Assembly: GCA_003612585.1 (NCBI GenBank)
Contig: RAZH01000001.1
Span: 310,001 to 374,000 of the forward strand
Length of the DNA: 64,000 nt
Direction: 5' to 3'
Origin: a bacterium 1XD42-54
Lineage (GTDB): Bacteria; Bacillota; Clostridia; Lachnospirales; Lachnospiraceae
A program made the translations under genes and the position numbers. The notes under the pieces are model-generated. The model searched no databases and was not told the DNA's origin. It saw nothing but the letters and a program-made list of their open reading frames with translations. Position 1 is the stretch's first letter. Each line of letters starts with the position of its first letter. Positions 47,891-57,959 of this stretch are shown piece by piece.

Positions 47891-49060
47891 CTACAGGCTA
47901 TTCAATATTTCTTTCCGTTTTTCACGGTACTCATCTTCTGTAATCAATCCGTTTTCAAACCAATCCTTTAGATCCTCTAACCGTGCTTTGCGGTCTGCGG
48001 CTGTCCCAGTGCTTCCCGGCATCTCTGCTGCAAATGGATGGATTGCCGTTTTTACAATGTCACTTGCTGTTCCGGCTGGCGATTGTGGTATTCTGACTAC
48101 CGGATTATAAAAAGGCGTCCCTGCCAGTGTTCCCATGGCAGCCGTATTCGGCCCGGGATTCCCTGCCAGTATTTCTGCTACTGAAAATGCCTTTCTCTGG
48201 ACTTCAGTAATTCCCTTCGCCTGGTTGATCTGGGCCTCTGTCAGCCCCTGCCCAAGAAGCACTGCATTCTTCGCTTTCCCTTCTTCCTGTATACGCCTTG
48301 TATCTACATCAATTTTCAGTTTCTCTATATTGGCTTTTCCGGTTTCAAGTATCGTATCAATCTTTACGCCCTTTAATGCTTCCTGAATCTCTTCCAGTCC
48401 ATAAACTTTCACGGCGCTGACTGCAAAATGGTTCAGCTCCAGGCCATATGCAAGGAAAACATCGGAAAGCAATGTTTTAATCTCTCTTGACAGATAAATC
48501 AGTTGGGTATTCACATGCAGTGCCCCAATCTGTTTTCCTTCCATCACGTTTGCAATACAATCCCGGATGTGGGCCGCCATTATTTCCGAAAAATATGCCC
48601 TGATGTTTTCCTGGGTGTAGCTTTTAACGGTTCCTACTAATTTAATCAGAAATTTGCGTCCATCTTTTACCCGCAGGGAAAAATCGCCATAGGAAGTCAG
48701 TTTTACCGGGAGTCTGTATTCCGCATCCAGCATCTCTATCGGAGAATCTGTTCCCCATGGTATGCCCATTGAAATGGCTTTGTTTATATAGTAAACCTCG
48801 CAATGGAATGGACAGATACCGCCCATAGATAATCCTACTATATTCCGCAGTATCGGAATATTCTGCGTCTCCAAGGTATATCGGCCTCCCGGGAAAGTAT
48901 CCAAAGCCTGCCCATTCCGGAAAAAAATTGCTTCCTGGGATTCATGGACAATCAGCTGGGATTTCGTATTAAAATCCTCACAAGGATGCTTCCAGACAAA
49001 TACATCCTGCGGTCCTTCATATTTTATTACGTCTAATATAGGATTTTTTTTACCAAACAA
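47891..49060 (-). CDS. SPFH-domain (YdjI-type) protein with C-terminal SHOCT
   Basis: A 389-residue protein of the bacterial virion-core/YdjI type: QLIVHESQEAIFFRNGQALD, FPGGRYTLETQNIPILRN, SPFH body (about 60-250), a coiled-coil stretch (ANIEKLKIDVDTRRIQEEGK), a Pro/Gly/Ala-rich linker (about 300-345), and a C-terminal SHOCT helix pair (RLEDLKDWFENGLITEDEYR). SPFH proteins scaffold membrane microdomains. In Bacillus subtilis the homologue YdjI is encoded with the PspA-type ESCRT-III protein YdjF. The start was set at TTG 49060 because AGGGAGG lies 8 bases upstream; an in-frame TTG at 49123 would overlap the previous gene and has no box. Confidence 0.88.
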   Translation of the reverse strand: MFGKKNPILDVIKYEGPQDVFVWKHPCEDFNTKSQLIVHESQEAIFFRNGQALDTFPGGRYTLETQNIPILRNIVGLSMGGICPFHCEVYYINKAISMGIPWGTDSPIEMLDAEYRLPVKLTSYGDFSLRVKDGRKFLIKLVGTVKSYTQENIRAYFSEIMAAHIRDCIANVMEGKQIGALHVNTQLIYLSREIKTLLSDVFLAYGLELNHFAVSAVKVYGLEEIQEALKGVKIDTILETGKANIEKLKIDVDTRRIQEEGKAKNAVLLGQGLTEAQINQAKGITEVQRKAFSVAEILAGNPGPNTAAMGTLAGTPFYNPVVRIPQSPAGTASDIVKTAIHPFAAEMPGSTGTAADRKARLEDLKDWFENGLITEDEYREKRKEILNSL

Positions 49061-49112
49061 TACATATTCCTCCCTGAATGAATCAAATGCATTTGTAATA
49101 CAGTCCAGCCCG

Positions 49113-52100
49113 TCACTCCGCAATATTTTCTAATCCTACCGTATACACCGCGCCGATCCGGTTGCCTGCTTTTACCCTTAAATAGTATTCTCCGGCCGGT
49201 ATCTGTAATTTCTGCCTGAGTCCCCCGCTCTCCCCTTTTACATTTACCGACCATTGGGACTTCCCGTTCTGCTCTAACTGCAAAGCAAAAGCCGTCTTAC
49301 TGCTTGCCGTCTGCTCAAACTGGAATGACAATGTAACCATTGTGTCCTCTGAAAACGATACCCTGTACCAGTCTATATCTTCCTGTGTTGACAAAACCCC
49401 TGTAAGGGTCTGGCCCATGGCAAGCTCTGTAGCACGGGCTAAGGTATCGTTTGGCTCCGCTTCTGCTGCATCTATCTGCATTGCTGCCACAGTTAAGCTA
49501 TAGTCCTGATGAATAAATTGCGGATTTTCCAGCTTAATTGTATATGTTCCGGCTTTCAACGCGATTGGGGCAATTACTTTCCCAGATTCCTTCCCCCCAA
49601 TATTTATTGTAAAAAGGCTGTCTGTCTCTCCCAGTACTGTCAAAACATAGGTTTTTGAGGAACTTTCTAATGGTGCAAAGGCCAATTTCGGCTGGATAAC
49701 CATATCCTGATCCAGTGTGAGGCTGTAACAGTCCACATCTCCTTCAATCCCGAAAGAACCGCTTACTGCAGTATTGAGGGATATTTGTGTCGCCGTATCT
49801 GGTGTATCATTGCTTTCCTGTTCAATTGCTTCCGCCTTCTGATACTCAACAGTAAGTCCATAATCCCAGGAAGACCACTCTTTTCCCGGGCTAACCTGAA
49901 CCATATACTGGCCTTCACTTAAATACACCTTTCCCATTGATGCAGTTTTAACATTCCCCAACATCTGATTTTGGGATAATAATCTTCCATTTATCAGATT
50001 AAAAAGCTTCACTTCATATCTGGATTTTTTTGAGTCGATATCATCCGCCTGTAAAACTACATCTACGGCTCCCGGGGCATCCAGCCTGAACACAAAACAA
50101 TCCACGTCATTCTTCTGGAACAGGCTTGCCCTGTATTCCTGGTTTACTTCAATCGCATTTGCGCTTTCCGGATTGTTGTTTTCCTCCTGCTCCACATACT
50201 GCTCCGCCTGCGCTTCCATCGTCAGCTCATACTCACAGTCTTCGTAACTTTTCGCTTCTACTTGTATGTAATACACACCTGCTTTTAAAAACAGCGGAGT
50301 CGCCATCTGCCTGGCTGGGGACAGCTTTAGTTCATATGCCGTTAATGCTTCGGATAAATCTTCTGCATCATATAGACTTACATAAAATGCCGTTCTCTTA
50401 CCCTGTTTTTCTCCTGCTTTCCAAAACATCTGAACGCGCGAAGCCTCCGGTAAGAGCATACGGTATATATGTTTGTCCTCTGAATCCTGTAATTTGTCTG
50501 TTACGGCCGCATTTAACGATAGAAGCGGCATTTCTGTGTTACTTTCCCGCTCATCCATTCCCGGTGCAAAGGCATCTGAAAATCCTACAATTTTCCATCC
50601 ACTGTCATAAATTACTGCCGCATAAATTTTGCATTCTTTGCCCTCTGATTGATACCTGACTTCTTCCAGTACAATCCCTGCTTCTGTATAATATGCACTG
50701 CTTTCTACTTCATAAGGGGCTTCCGGCATGTCCTCCGGCACATCAAACCCAAAGCCAAGTTTTCCGTATAGAGCTTCAGCCTGAAGCAGTCCTGCCTCTT
50801 CTTCAATCCCATATCCCTTTGCCTCAAAAAAACGTTGGATTGTCTCTTCCGGAGTCTCTGGGTATGGATATTGGTCTTCCTGCCAGTCTATTTCTACAAC
50901 TGTGGGCGGAACAGATAACGCGTCCAGCGAATATTCATAACATGTATTTCTTTCAATAGAACCATTCAGCGGTTTTCCAAACGTGATTTTTTTGCCGTCC
51001 CTTTTATAATTAGTAAGCCCCTCCATTCCTATTAACTTCTGGATTTTCCCATCGCCATAGGAATAGCTTGCAAAAGAACAGCTGGCCTCTGCCTCTAACA
51101 AAAAATCATGACTCACTAATTCGATTGCCGGTCTTTGCAAATCAGTTTCTGTATTCCATACCTGCTTAAATTCCGCTTCAAAGGCATATATTTCAAGAAC
51201 GCCTTCTTCCGTAACTGCCAGCAATTCTTCCCGCCCATCCTGGTTCCAGTCAATAAACTCGTAATCTGAAAGCATCGTCTCTTCCGATGCAACCTTTAAC
51301 GCAGCGCTATGATAAACACCTTCCGTATCGCCATCTTCTATACCTATCTCTTTCGCATATTCTATGAGCACAAAAACATCCTGCGGATCTATTTTCAACC
51401 GCTCCCATTCCTGAAGGCTTTTTATTAATTCTTCTTTCAGTTTTTGCTTCTGTACCCCCTGTTTTTCAATATCTGTCTCCGATATTTCTACAGCAAGTTT
51501 CCTTAAATCAATACGCGTCTTACATAAGTCAAGTACTTCTGCCGTATCCTCCAATATTCCATAAATATCGGCCCCATAATTATATGCTTCTTTAAATTCT
51601 TCTACACAATATGGATCTTTATGAGAGGCTAAGTCTTTCGCATACTCTAAATGAATCTCTGCTGTTTTTAATTTATAATCCTCTGACAATCCATGTCTCT
51701 CTATAGCCTTGGAATATACGTCGGCAAATGCCGCCCACTCTTGCAATCCATCTGCTTTATCTGCTTCTGCATAACATTTCCGAATTTCCATATCATACAA
51801 AAATTGAAATGCTTCATCCTCGCCAATTAAATCATAAGCATATTTCGCATCGGTAAGCGCAGCTTCATAATCTTTTTCCGCTTCTTCCTCTGATGCACGT
51901 TTTTGATAAATATTTCCCAGTTTTTTCGCACAATCAACCGTAGAAGCAGCTTTATATGCTGCCTGGTAAAGAACCAATGCTTCATCGGCATCTTTCCCCA
52001 AAATTCGATCTCCAAACTGTACCAGGCAATCCGCCATTGCATTTTCGTTAATCACTACTTTCTCATTCGTTTCCAAATTCATTCGATAAACAGTTACTAT

Positions 52101-52841
52101 TTGCTCCGGTTGCAGAACGACCAATTCCGCTTCACCATCTTCATCCATATCTTTCACATACCAGTCAAGTGCGTCTTCGTTAAGCATATGGACATGTGCT
52201 TCTATAGAAAGCGTTTCTGTATCTAATAAATTATCTTTATCTAATGTTTTTACTTTAGGCAACAAAAGAAGTAAGCCTTCCGGTGTGATTTCATGTGCTT
52301 TCCAGTCAGCCACTGCTAAAATAACTGACTCCTTTAATTTCTCATACGCTTCATCCTCCGACTGCCCTATCTGGTCGATTTTTTCTATAGCAACGTTTAT
52401 ATTATTATCCGCTAAGGCAAGAAATGCTTCGCAAAGCATTACGTTCTCCTCACTATTCCTATAGTTTATCCCTGAGAACCGTTCTAATGCTTCACCATAC
52501 ACGCCCTGTCTCAAAAGCTTTACTGCGTCATTATATTCTTGTTCTGGCAATATACGAAACCAGAGAATCGCTGCTGCAGCTGCCATCCCCACGAGTAAAA
52601 CAGCTGTCGCTTTAAGAGTTCTTGCTTTTCTTTTCTTACTCTTCTCTGCGGCTCTTTTTCGTTGCTCCAGTTCTTTTATCTCATCTTTATATTTTTGATT
52701 CAGTTCATTTGCTTCACTCTGGGCACTGGCATCATAAGGAAACCATTTTTCATGATAGGCACAAAAACCTGCCTTCCCACTTGCAGATATTTTTTCAAAT
52801 GGCCGACCACACTGCGGGCATTCCCGGAATTTATCGAACAT
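49113..52841 (-). CDS. Zinc-ribbon, single-TM protein with extracellular TPR-like and PPC domains
   Basis: A 1242-residue bitopic protein. The cytoplasmic N-terminus has a zinc ribbon (C8, C11, C27, H30 in ECPQCGRPF and FCAYHEKWF) and a basic coiled coil (48-75). One TM (76-97) leads to an extracellular part with helical TPR-like repeats (100-520, for example LLRQGVYGEALERFSG), two calcium-loop-like stretches (DMDEDGEAELVV, DWNQDGREELLA), and four bacterial pre-peptidase C-terminal (PPC)-like beta domains (about 790-1242; motif DVDCFVFRLDAPGAVDV, repeated ESNDTPDTATQI-type linkers). First gene of the six-gene operon. Looks like an envelope sensor that couples an outside signal to the cytoplasmic SPFH/ESCRT-III components; no enzyme domain seen. 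Confidence 0.82.
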   Translation of the reverse strand: MFDKFRECPQCGRPFEKISASGKAGFCAYHEKWFPYDASAQSEANELNQKYKDEIKELEQRKRAAEKSKKRKARTLKATAVLLVGMAAAAAILWFRILPEQEYNDAVKLLRQGVYGEALERFSGINYRNSEENVMLCEAFLALADNNINVAIEKIDQIGQSEDEAYEKLKESVILAVADWKAHEITPEGLLLLLPKVKTLDKDNLLDTETLSIEAHVHMLNEDALDWYVKDMDEDGEAELVVLQPEQIVTVYRMNLETNEKVVINENAMADCLVQFGDRILGKDADEALVLYQAAYKAASTVDCAKKLGNIYQKRASEEEAEKDYEAALTDAKYAYDLIGEDEAFQFLYDMEIRKCYAEADKADGLQEWAAFADVYSKAIERHGLSEDYKLKTAEIHLEYAKDLASHKDPYCVEEFKEAYNYGADIYGILEDTAEVLDLCKTRIDLRKLAVEISETDIEKQGVQKQKLKEELIKSLQEWERLKIDPQDVFVLIEYAKEIGIEDGDTEGVYHSAALKVASEETMLSDYEFIDWNQDGREELLAVTEEGVLEIYAFEAEFKQVWNTETDLQRPAIELVSHDFLLEAEASCSFASYSYGDGKIQKLIGMEGLTNYKRDGKKITFGKPLNGSIERNTCYEYSLDALSVPPTVVEIDWQEDQYPYPETPEETIQRFFEAKGYGIEEEAGLLQAEALYGKLGFGFDVPEDMPEAPYEVESSAYYTEAGIVLEEVRYQSEGKECKIYAAVIYDSGWKIVGFSDAFAPGMDERESNTEMPLLSLNAAVTDKLQDSEDKHIYRMLLPEASRVQMFWKAGEKQGKRTAFYVSLYDAEDLSEALTAYELKLSPARQMATPLFLKAGVYYIQVEAKSYEDCEYELTMEAQAEQYVEQEENNNPESANAIEVNQEYRASLFQKNDVDCFVFRLDAPGAVDVVLQADDIDSKKSRYEVKLFNLINGRLLSQNQMLGNVKTASMGKVYLSEGQYMVQVSPGKEWSSWDYGLTVEYQKAEAIEQESNDTPDTATQISLNTAVSGSFGIEGDVDCYSLTLDQDMVIQPKLAFAPLESSSKTYVLTVLGETDSLFTINIGGKESGKVIAPIALKAGTYTIKLENPQFIHQDYSLTVAAMQIDAAEAEPNDTLARATELAMGQTLTGVLSTQEDIDWYRVSFSEDTMVTLSFQFEQTASSKTAFALQLEQNGKSQWSVNVKGESGGLRQKLQIPAGEYYLRVKAGNRIGAVYTVGLENIAE

Positions 52842-52887
52842 AGTTTTTCCCTCAATTCATTTTGTCATTAACCAAATATGGAATATA

Positions 52888-53665
<778 letters not shown>

Positions 53666-53731
53666 CCGGATCCCTCCTATTTTCGTATCATAAAAACAGC
53701 CTGCTCCACACAGACTGTTTTATAATAAACG

Positions 53732-53920
53732 CTAATTTTGGCAAACCTCTCGCTTAAATACATCAAGAAATCCCTCTACATCCTCCGACGGTTCTTTTGA
53801 ATACAGGATTCCATAAGGAACCTTATAATCCCATCTGACAGGAAGCGTTATTAAAAACGGGTGAATGTCCGCCCATGCGTCAAGCGTAAGCAGTAATGCC
53901 CCGGTTCTGACCATGATCAA
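53732..53920 (-). pseudogene. C-terminal fragment of a LysR-type regulator
   Basis: A 62-codon frame whose LTLDAWADIHPFLITLPVRW and DYKVPYGILYSKEPSEDVEG match the end of a LysR substrate-binding domain. No DNA-binding part is nearby. Remnant only. Confidence 0.6.
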
Positions 53921-54004
53921 CCCACGTACAGGTCACGGAGCGTCAGCTCTTTCTTTTCCACTAGGGGATGTCCTTTGGTATCTTCGGTCTGGAAGTCTAT
54001 ACCT

Positions 54005-54601
54005 TCTCAGTTGGCAAAAGAGAACAAAAAATTCATTTACAAGGTTGTCAAAGAAGGGGCCAGAGCCCGTGAATATGAGAACGCTCTACAGTGGCTGGTA
54101 GATGCCTGACTGGTGCATAAAATCTATCGCAGCTTCACTCCTGGCCTTCCTGTAGCCGCTTATGATAACCTGTCAGCTTTTAAGATTTATCTGGTAGATG
54201 TGGGTTTGCTCCGCCGCCTGGCGCAGTTAACGCCCACCGCCTTCGGTGAGGGCAATCGCCTGTTCACCGAATTCAAAGGCACATTGACTGAGAACTTTGT
54301 ACTTCAAACCCTGGTTACTCAGTTTGAAGTGACTCCCCGCTACCGGACACAGACCAATCCTCCGTACGAGGTGGATTTCCTGATCCAGCGGGAGAATGAT
54401 ATTTTTCCTGTTGAAGTCAAATCCGAATCTAATACATCCAGCAAGAGCCTTAAGAAGTTCAAGGAACTGTTCCCTGATAAGGCAAAGCTCCGTGTACGCT
54501 TCTCCCTGGGCAATCTGAAACTGGAGGATGATGTGCTGAATATCCCGCTGTTCATGTCTGATCAAACAGATCGACTAATTGGCTTGGCATTAGAACAGTG
54601 A
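54005..54601 (+). pseudogene. DUF4143-type ATPase remnant with in-frame TGA
   Basis: The plus frame from about 54005 reads KENKKFIYKVVKEGARAREY, ENALQWLVDA, then TGA (54107-54109), and continues LVHKIYRSF and a complete DUF4143 C-terminal part (SAFKIYLVDVGLLRRL, GTLTENFVLQTLVTQF, YEVDFLIQRENDIFPVEVKS). In intact relatives the TGA position is usually glycine, so GGA to TGA is likely. The N-terminal AAA domain is missing. The nuclease-like E-VDF-VEVKS motif is intact, but the gene is not functional. After it, 54602-54720 holds another unidentifiable frame scrap. Confidence 0.72.
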
Positions 54602-54765
54602 CAGACGAAGCTTTAACAAAAACAAGGCATTGTATCATTCGGCAATCACAACAGGGAGCTTGTTTTCAATATGCTCTTTTCCTCATGGGTGCGGTCAAGA
54701 TGGAAGGCCGTGTCGTTAGAGAAATGATGGGCTTGTAAAGGAGGACGCAATGGAGCGGTGGAAAC

Positions 54766-55164
54766 TTATAGCTCCACCCCTTCAATATCCAGAAATTGCG
54801 CTACGGTCATGCACTTGGGATGTTCCATATTTAGACTAAGGAAATCCTTGTCACCCGTCAGTATGATGTCAATGCCATAGAGGATGGCGGCATTTAGGAT
54901 AGGCTGGTCCTTTGCATCCCGTATCAACTTTTGTGCGTGGGGAGCAGCGGGGATTAAATCGTAAGAAAGCTCCGTCAGTAATACTTCCGCATCGGGCAGA
55001 GCCTGCGGTGTTTTCCTGTTAAGAACTTCCCGAAATTCCGTCAGATTCTGGTCACACAAGACCATTTCATGGTTTTCTGCGGTATATACTAATGCTTTCG
55101 CAGGTTTTGACCGTGGGAACAGTACGGCGGAAATCAGAATGTTGGTATCTACAAGTATCTTCAT
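54766..55164 (-). CDS. PIN-domain toxin
   Basis: A 132-residue PIN-domain ribonuclease of the putative toxin PIN family. Acidic residues typical of the active site are visible: D7 in KILVDTNILISAVL, E44 in LTEFREVL, D85 or D87 in RDAKDQPILNAAI, and D105/D107 in LTGDKDFLSL. Start overlaps the antitoxin stop by 4 bases (ATGA). Would cleave RNA unless bound by the upstream AbrB-type antitoxin. Confidence 0.92.
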   Translation of the reverse strand: MKILVDTNILISAVLFPRSKPAKALVYTAENHEMVLCDQNLTEFREVLNRKTPQALPDAEVLLTELSYDLIPAAPHAQKLIRDAKDQPILNAAILYGIDIILTGDKDFLSLNMEHPKCMTVAQFLDIEGVEL

Positions 55165-55421
55165 TCTTTTCCCTTTCCGTAGCGCACTTCGTCAACCAAA
55201 GCCTGTACGTCATCCTCGTTATACACGCCCATCTGCTCGGCAACGCCCTCGAATGCTTTCTGGGCTTTATAAATTGCTTGTGCGGAAGCGTTGTTGATGA
55301 CGACCTCGCCGCTTGGTTTCTGGAAGAACAGTATCTTGTCGCCAGATTTCAGACCGAGCAGACGGCGTATCTCGGCAGGCACGGTAATCTGCCCATTGGC
55401 AGAGATTTTTGCTAAGTTCAT
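55161..55421 (-). CDS. AbrB/MazE-type antitoxin
   Basis: An 86-residue protein. The N-terminal swapped-hairpin DNA-binding domain is clear (ISANGQITVPAEIRRLLGLK, then SGDKILFF); the C-terminal helix (AQKAFEGVAEQMGVYNEDDV) would bind the toxin. ATG 55421 is preferred to 55430 because AAAGG then has normal spacing. Probably autoregulates the pair. Confidence 0.92.
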   Translation of the reverse strand: MNLAKISANGQITVPAEIRRLLGLKSGDKILFFQKPSGEVVINNASAQAIYKAQKAFEGVAEQMGVYNEDDVQALVDEVRYGKGKE

Positions 55422-55578
55422 ATAAACCATCCTTTCTTATGGCTGTACCGCCTGGCACAGTCGAATATACAGAATTCTTGAAATCTAAAGAATACTTTAG
55501 ACTTCTACCTCTATTATATCCCAAAACCAGAGAAAGTAAATGGATTTCAAAAAGATTTTCAACCGAATATCAAATATT

Positions 55579-56980
55579 CTATTTCTCCAGCAAATTTCTG
55601 ACAATCTGCTGCCTGGACCGCTCCTGCCGGAGCTCCTCCAGGCACAGGCTCCCCTTGTTCCTGCCCATCCGGTCCAGAAACAGAATCTTATTGCACAAGG
55701 CTCCCCAGCTCGTCCGCGTCCGGTGAAATCAGGAGCACGCAGGCGCCTTCCTCGAGAAGGCTGTGAATCTCACGGTATACTATGCTGTGCGTCCACATGT
55801 CGATGCCGAGCGTCGGGTGTACGATCACGTATATCTGCGGCTTGAGAATTCTGCATTTCCTAAGCGCCAGTAAAAATGCCTGCAAATGCGATAGCGCCGC
55901 AGGCAGCATCCCGCCGTCTACGCCATCCATATCCCTGAAACAGTTTTCACTGATATAGTCCTGCACCTCCTTTTGCATTTTTCCGTACTTCCGCCCCATA
56001 AGCAGCGGTGTAAAAAAGTTCACGCTCTCATACAGCTTCATTGTGGGAAAAAGAGCCGTATGGTACGGGGCTTCCGGAATGAGCACAATCCCGTTTCGAA
56101 GCGCGTCTGCGGCGCCTGCAAATTTCTTATTCTCCTGCTTTACAGAAAGGCTGCCGCCCTGCAGCGGTCTGAGCCCGAACAGGGCCTCCGCAATCTCCAC
56201 CTCCTCCAGGCGGTACAGCTCTTCCCCGGTTTCGATGACCGGCTCCGGTTCCTTCGGCACAGCGTTCCCGGCAAGCAGCCGGATTACCGCGATATCGGAA
56301 AACTCGTCCTGAAACAGAACCCGCACGATCCTGCCTGCCTTTAATACGGCCGTCCGCCTCGCCTTATGTAAAATCGAATCGATTCCCTGCTGCACATACA
56401 CAACCGCAATTCCTGCGTCAGTCATGCCCCTGATCAGGTCTGACAGACGCCTGTACTGACTCTCCGTATATCCCGCCGTAATGCAGTCAAGAATCACCAT
56501 GCGTGCCCCGGATACAAGCGCCCGCGCCAGCAAAGCCAGATGCGTATCCGCCTTATTCAGCGCAGCAACCGGGGATTCCAGATCCAGCCCCACGTCCCAC
56601 TTTGTACAAATATCCCGGATCCTCCTGCGCAGTTTCTTCTGCGTCCTGATCAGCCCGTATTTTTGCATAAACACAGGCAGCCCGATATTCTCATACAGAT
56701 CCATGCTTTCAATCAGGCGGTTGTGGTAATACATATACATGATGTGATGCTTCGCTAATGCATCCGTATCGCGCATACGGACAGCTTCGCCATCCAGATA
56801 AACAGTGCCGGAATCCGGCTGGCACAGCCCGCACAGCAGCTTCGCCAGAGCGGTTTTCTCGGACTGGTTCTGCCCCACAATACCGAGCAGCTCTCCCTGA
56901 TAAATAGTAAGCTGAATATCCTCCAGAATCGTCTCACACGAAAGATTCACATGCTCCAGCCTCAGAAATTCATATCTCAT
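55579..56980 (-). pseudogene. Degenerate RbsA-like ABC protein in a two-component operon, frameshifted near its C-terminus
   Basis: Tandem ABC architecture like RbsA/MglA, but the nucleotide motifs are lost: Walker A reads GQNQSEKTAL, Walker B is MVILDCITAG (no catalytic glutamate), and the signature is replaced by ALNKADTHL. The second half is similarly degenerate (GIVLIPEAPYHTALFPTMK). The first frame ends at 55688 (ELGSLVQ); in the next frame it continues CNKILFLDRMGRNKGSLCLE and ELRQERSRQQIVRNLLEK to a stop at 55579, which completes a normal C-terminus. One extra T near 55695 explains it. Overlaps the kinase gene by 11 bases, so I infer a non-hydrolysing regulator of sugar signalling, not a transporter. 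Confidence 0.7.
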
Positions 56981-57959
56981 TTACTTTTTCCTCAATCGAC
57001 CTTGCCCAGCGCTCATCCACTGCGGGAATCGTCACCTCCACATTTGTGCCGAATCCCTCCGTGCTGGAAAAATACAGGCCAAACGTTTCCCCAAAATACA
57101 GCTTGATTCGCTGGTCCACATTGTAAATTGCCATGCCGCGCTCCGTCTGCGGCTTGATCTTGTCAGCTGTAATGTCATTCAGCCATTTCACCGTTTCCGT
57201 CGTCATCCCGCAGCCGTCGTCCGAAATGTGCAAAACCACCCGCTGATCGGAGCGCTCCATGCGCACCTGGATCCTGCCCTTGCCTGTTTTCTGTGTCAGG
57301 CCGTGGCTGATCGCATTTTCAATCAGCGGTTGCAGTGTCATTTTCGGAATATAGAGATTCTCCAGATCGATTTCCTCTTTCTCGTTCAGATACTCAATCG
57401 AAAACCGTTTTTGAAAACGGTACTGCTGAATCAGAAAATAATGCCTGATATTATTCACTTCCTCCGCCAGCGTCACCATACGTCCCTTCTGGCTGATGCT
57501 GTAGCGGAAATAGGCCGCCAGGGCTTCCGTCATATTGGCGATCTCCATCTCCCCGTCAATATACGCCTTGCCGCGGATGGACTCCAGGGAATTGTACAGA
57601 AAATGTGGCTTGATCTGCCCTTGCAGATACCGGATCTCCGCCTGCCGGATCAGCATGTCCGCCTGGTATCCCTTTTCATAATTAATAATAATGCTGTCAA
57701 TCAGCCCTTTCAATTCGCAGTCAGGCATAACTGCCGCAATCTCGTTCAGCGTTAGCTGCTTCTTCTGAAAACCGAGAAGCAGGTTCTTCCTTTTTCGTAA
57801 CGGAACCATAAATAAAACAATAAAAACAAGCAGAACGGCTACTGCGCTCAGAAAACGGACGCATGGCCCGCACAGTGCAGCCATTGTCTGCACCAGCAGC
57901 AGGATGCTGAATCCAATGCTGCACTGAAACAAATGAAAGCAATTTTTTCTGTTTTTCAT
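56970..57959 (-). CDS. Sensor histidine kinase, short LytS/YesM type
   Basis: A 329-residue kinase with two TM helices (about 10-29 and 36-53) and almost no extracellular loop, then a coiled coil, the His_kinase motif QIKPHFLYNSLESIRG (H119) and HATPase (TLQPLIENAISHGL, SDDGCGM). The lack of a sensor domain suggests it senses through partners, plausibly the adjacent degenerate ABC protein or the importer. Start overlaps the regulator stop by 4 bases (ATGA). Confidence 0.9.
   Translation of the reverse strand: MKNRKNCFHLFQCSIGFSILLLVQTMAALCGPCVRFLSAVAVLLVFIVLFMVPLRKRKNLLLGFQKKQLTLNEIAAVMPDCELKGLIDSIIINYEKGYQADMLIRQAEIRYLQGQIKPHFLYNSLESIRGKAYIDGEMEIANMTEALAAYFRYSISQKGRMVTLAEEVNNIRHYFLIQQYRFQKRFSIEYLNEKEEIDLENLYIPKMTLQPLIENAISHGLTQKTGKGRIQVRMERSDQRVVLHISDDGCGMTTETVKWLNDITADKIKPQTERGMAIYNVDQRIKLYFGETFGLYFSSTEGFGTNVEVTIPAVDERWARSIEEKVNEI

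Noticed and set aside
54107-54109. TGA in the DUF4143 remnant as selenocysteine
   Set aside because: Intact relatives have glycine here, no SECIS-like hairpin is seen directly after it, and the N-terminal ATPase half is missing anyway.
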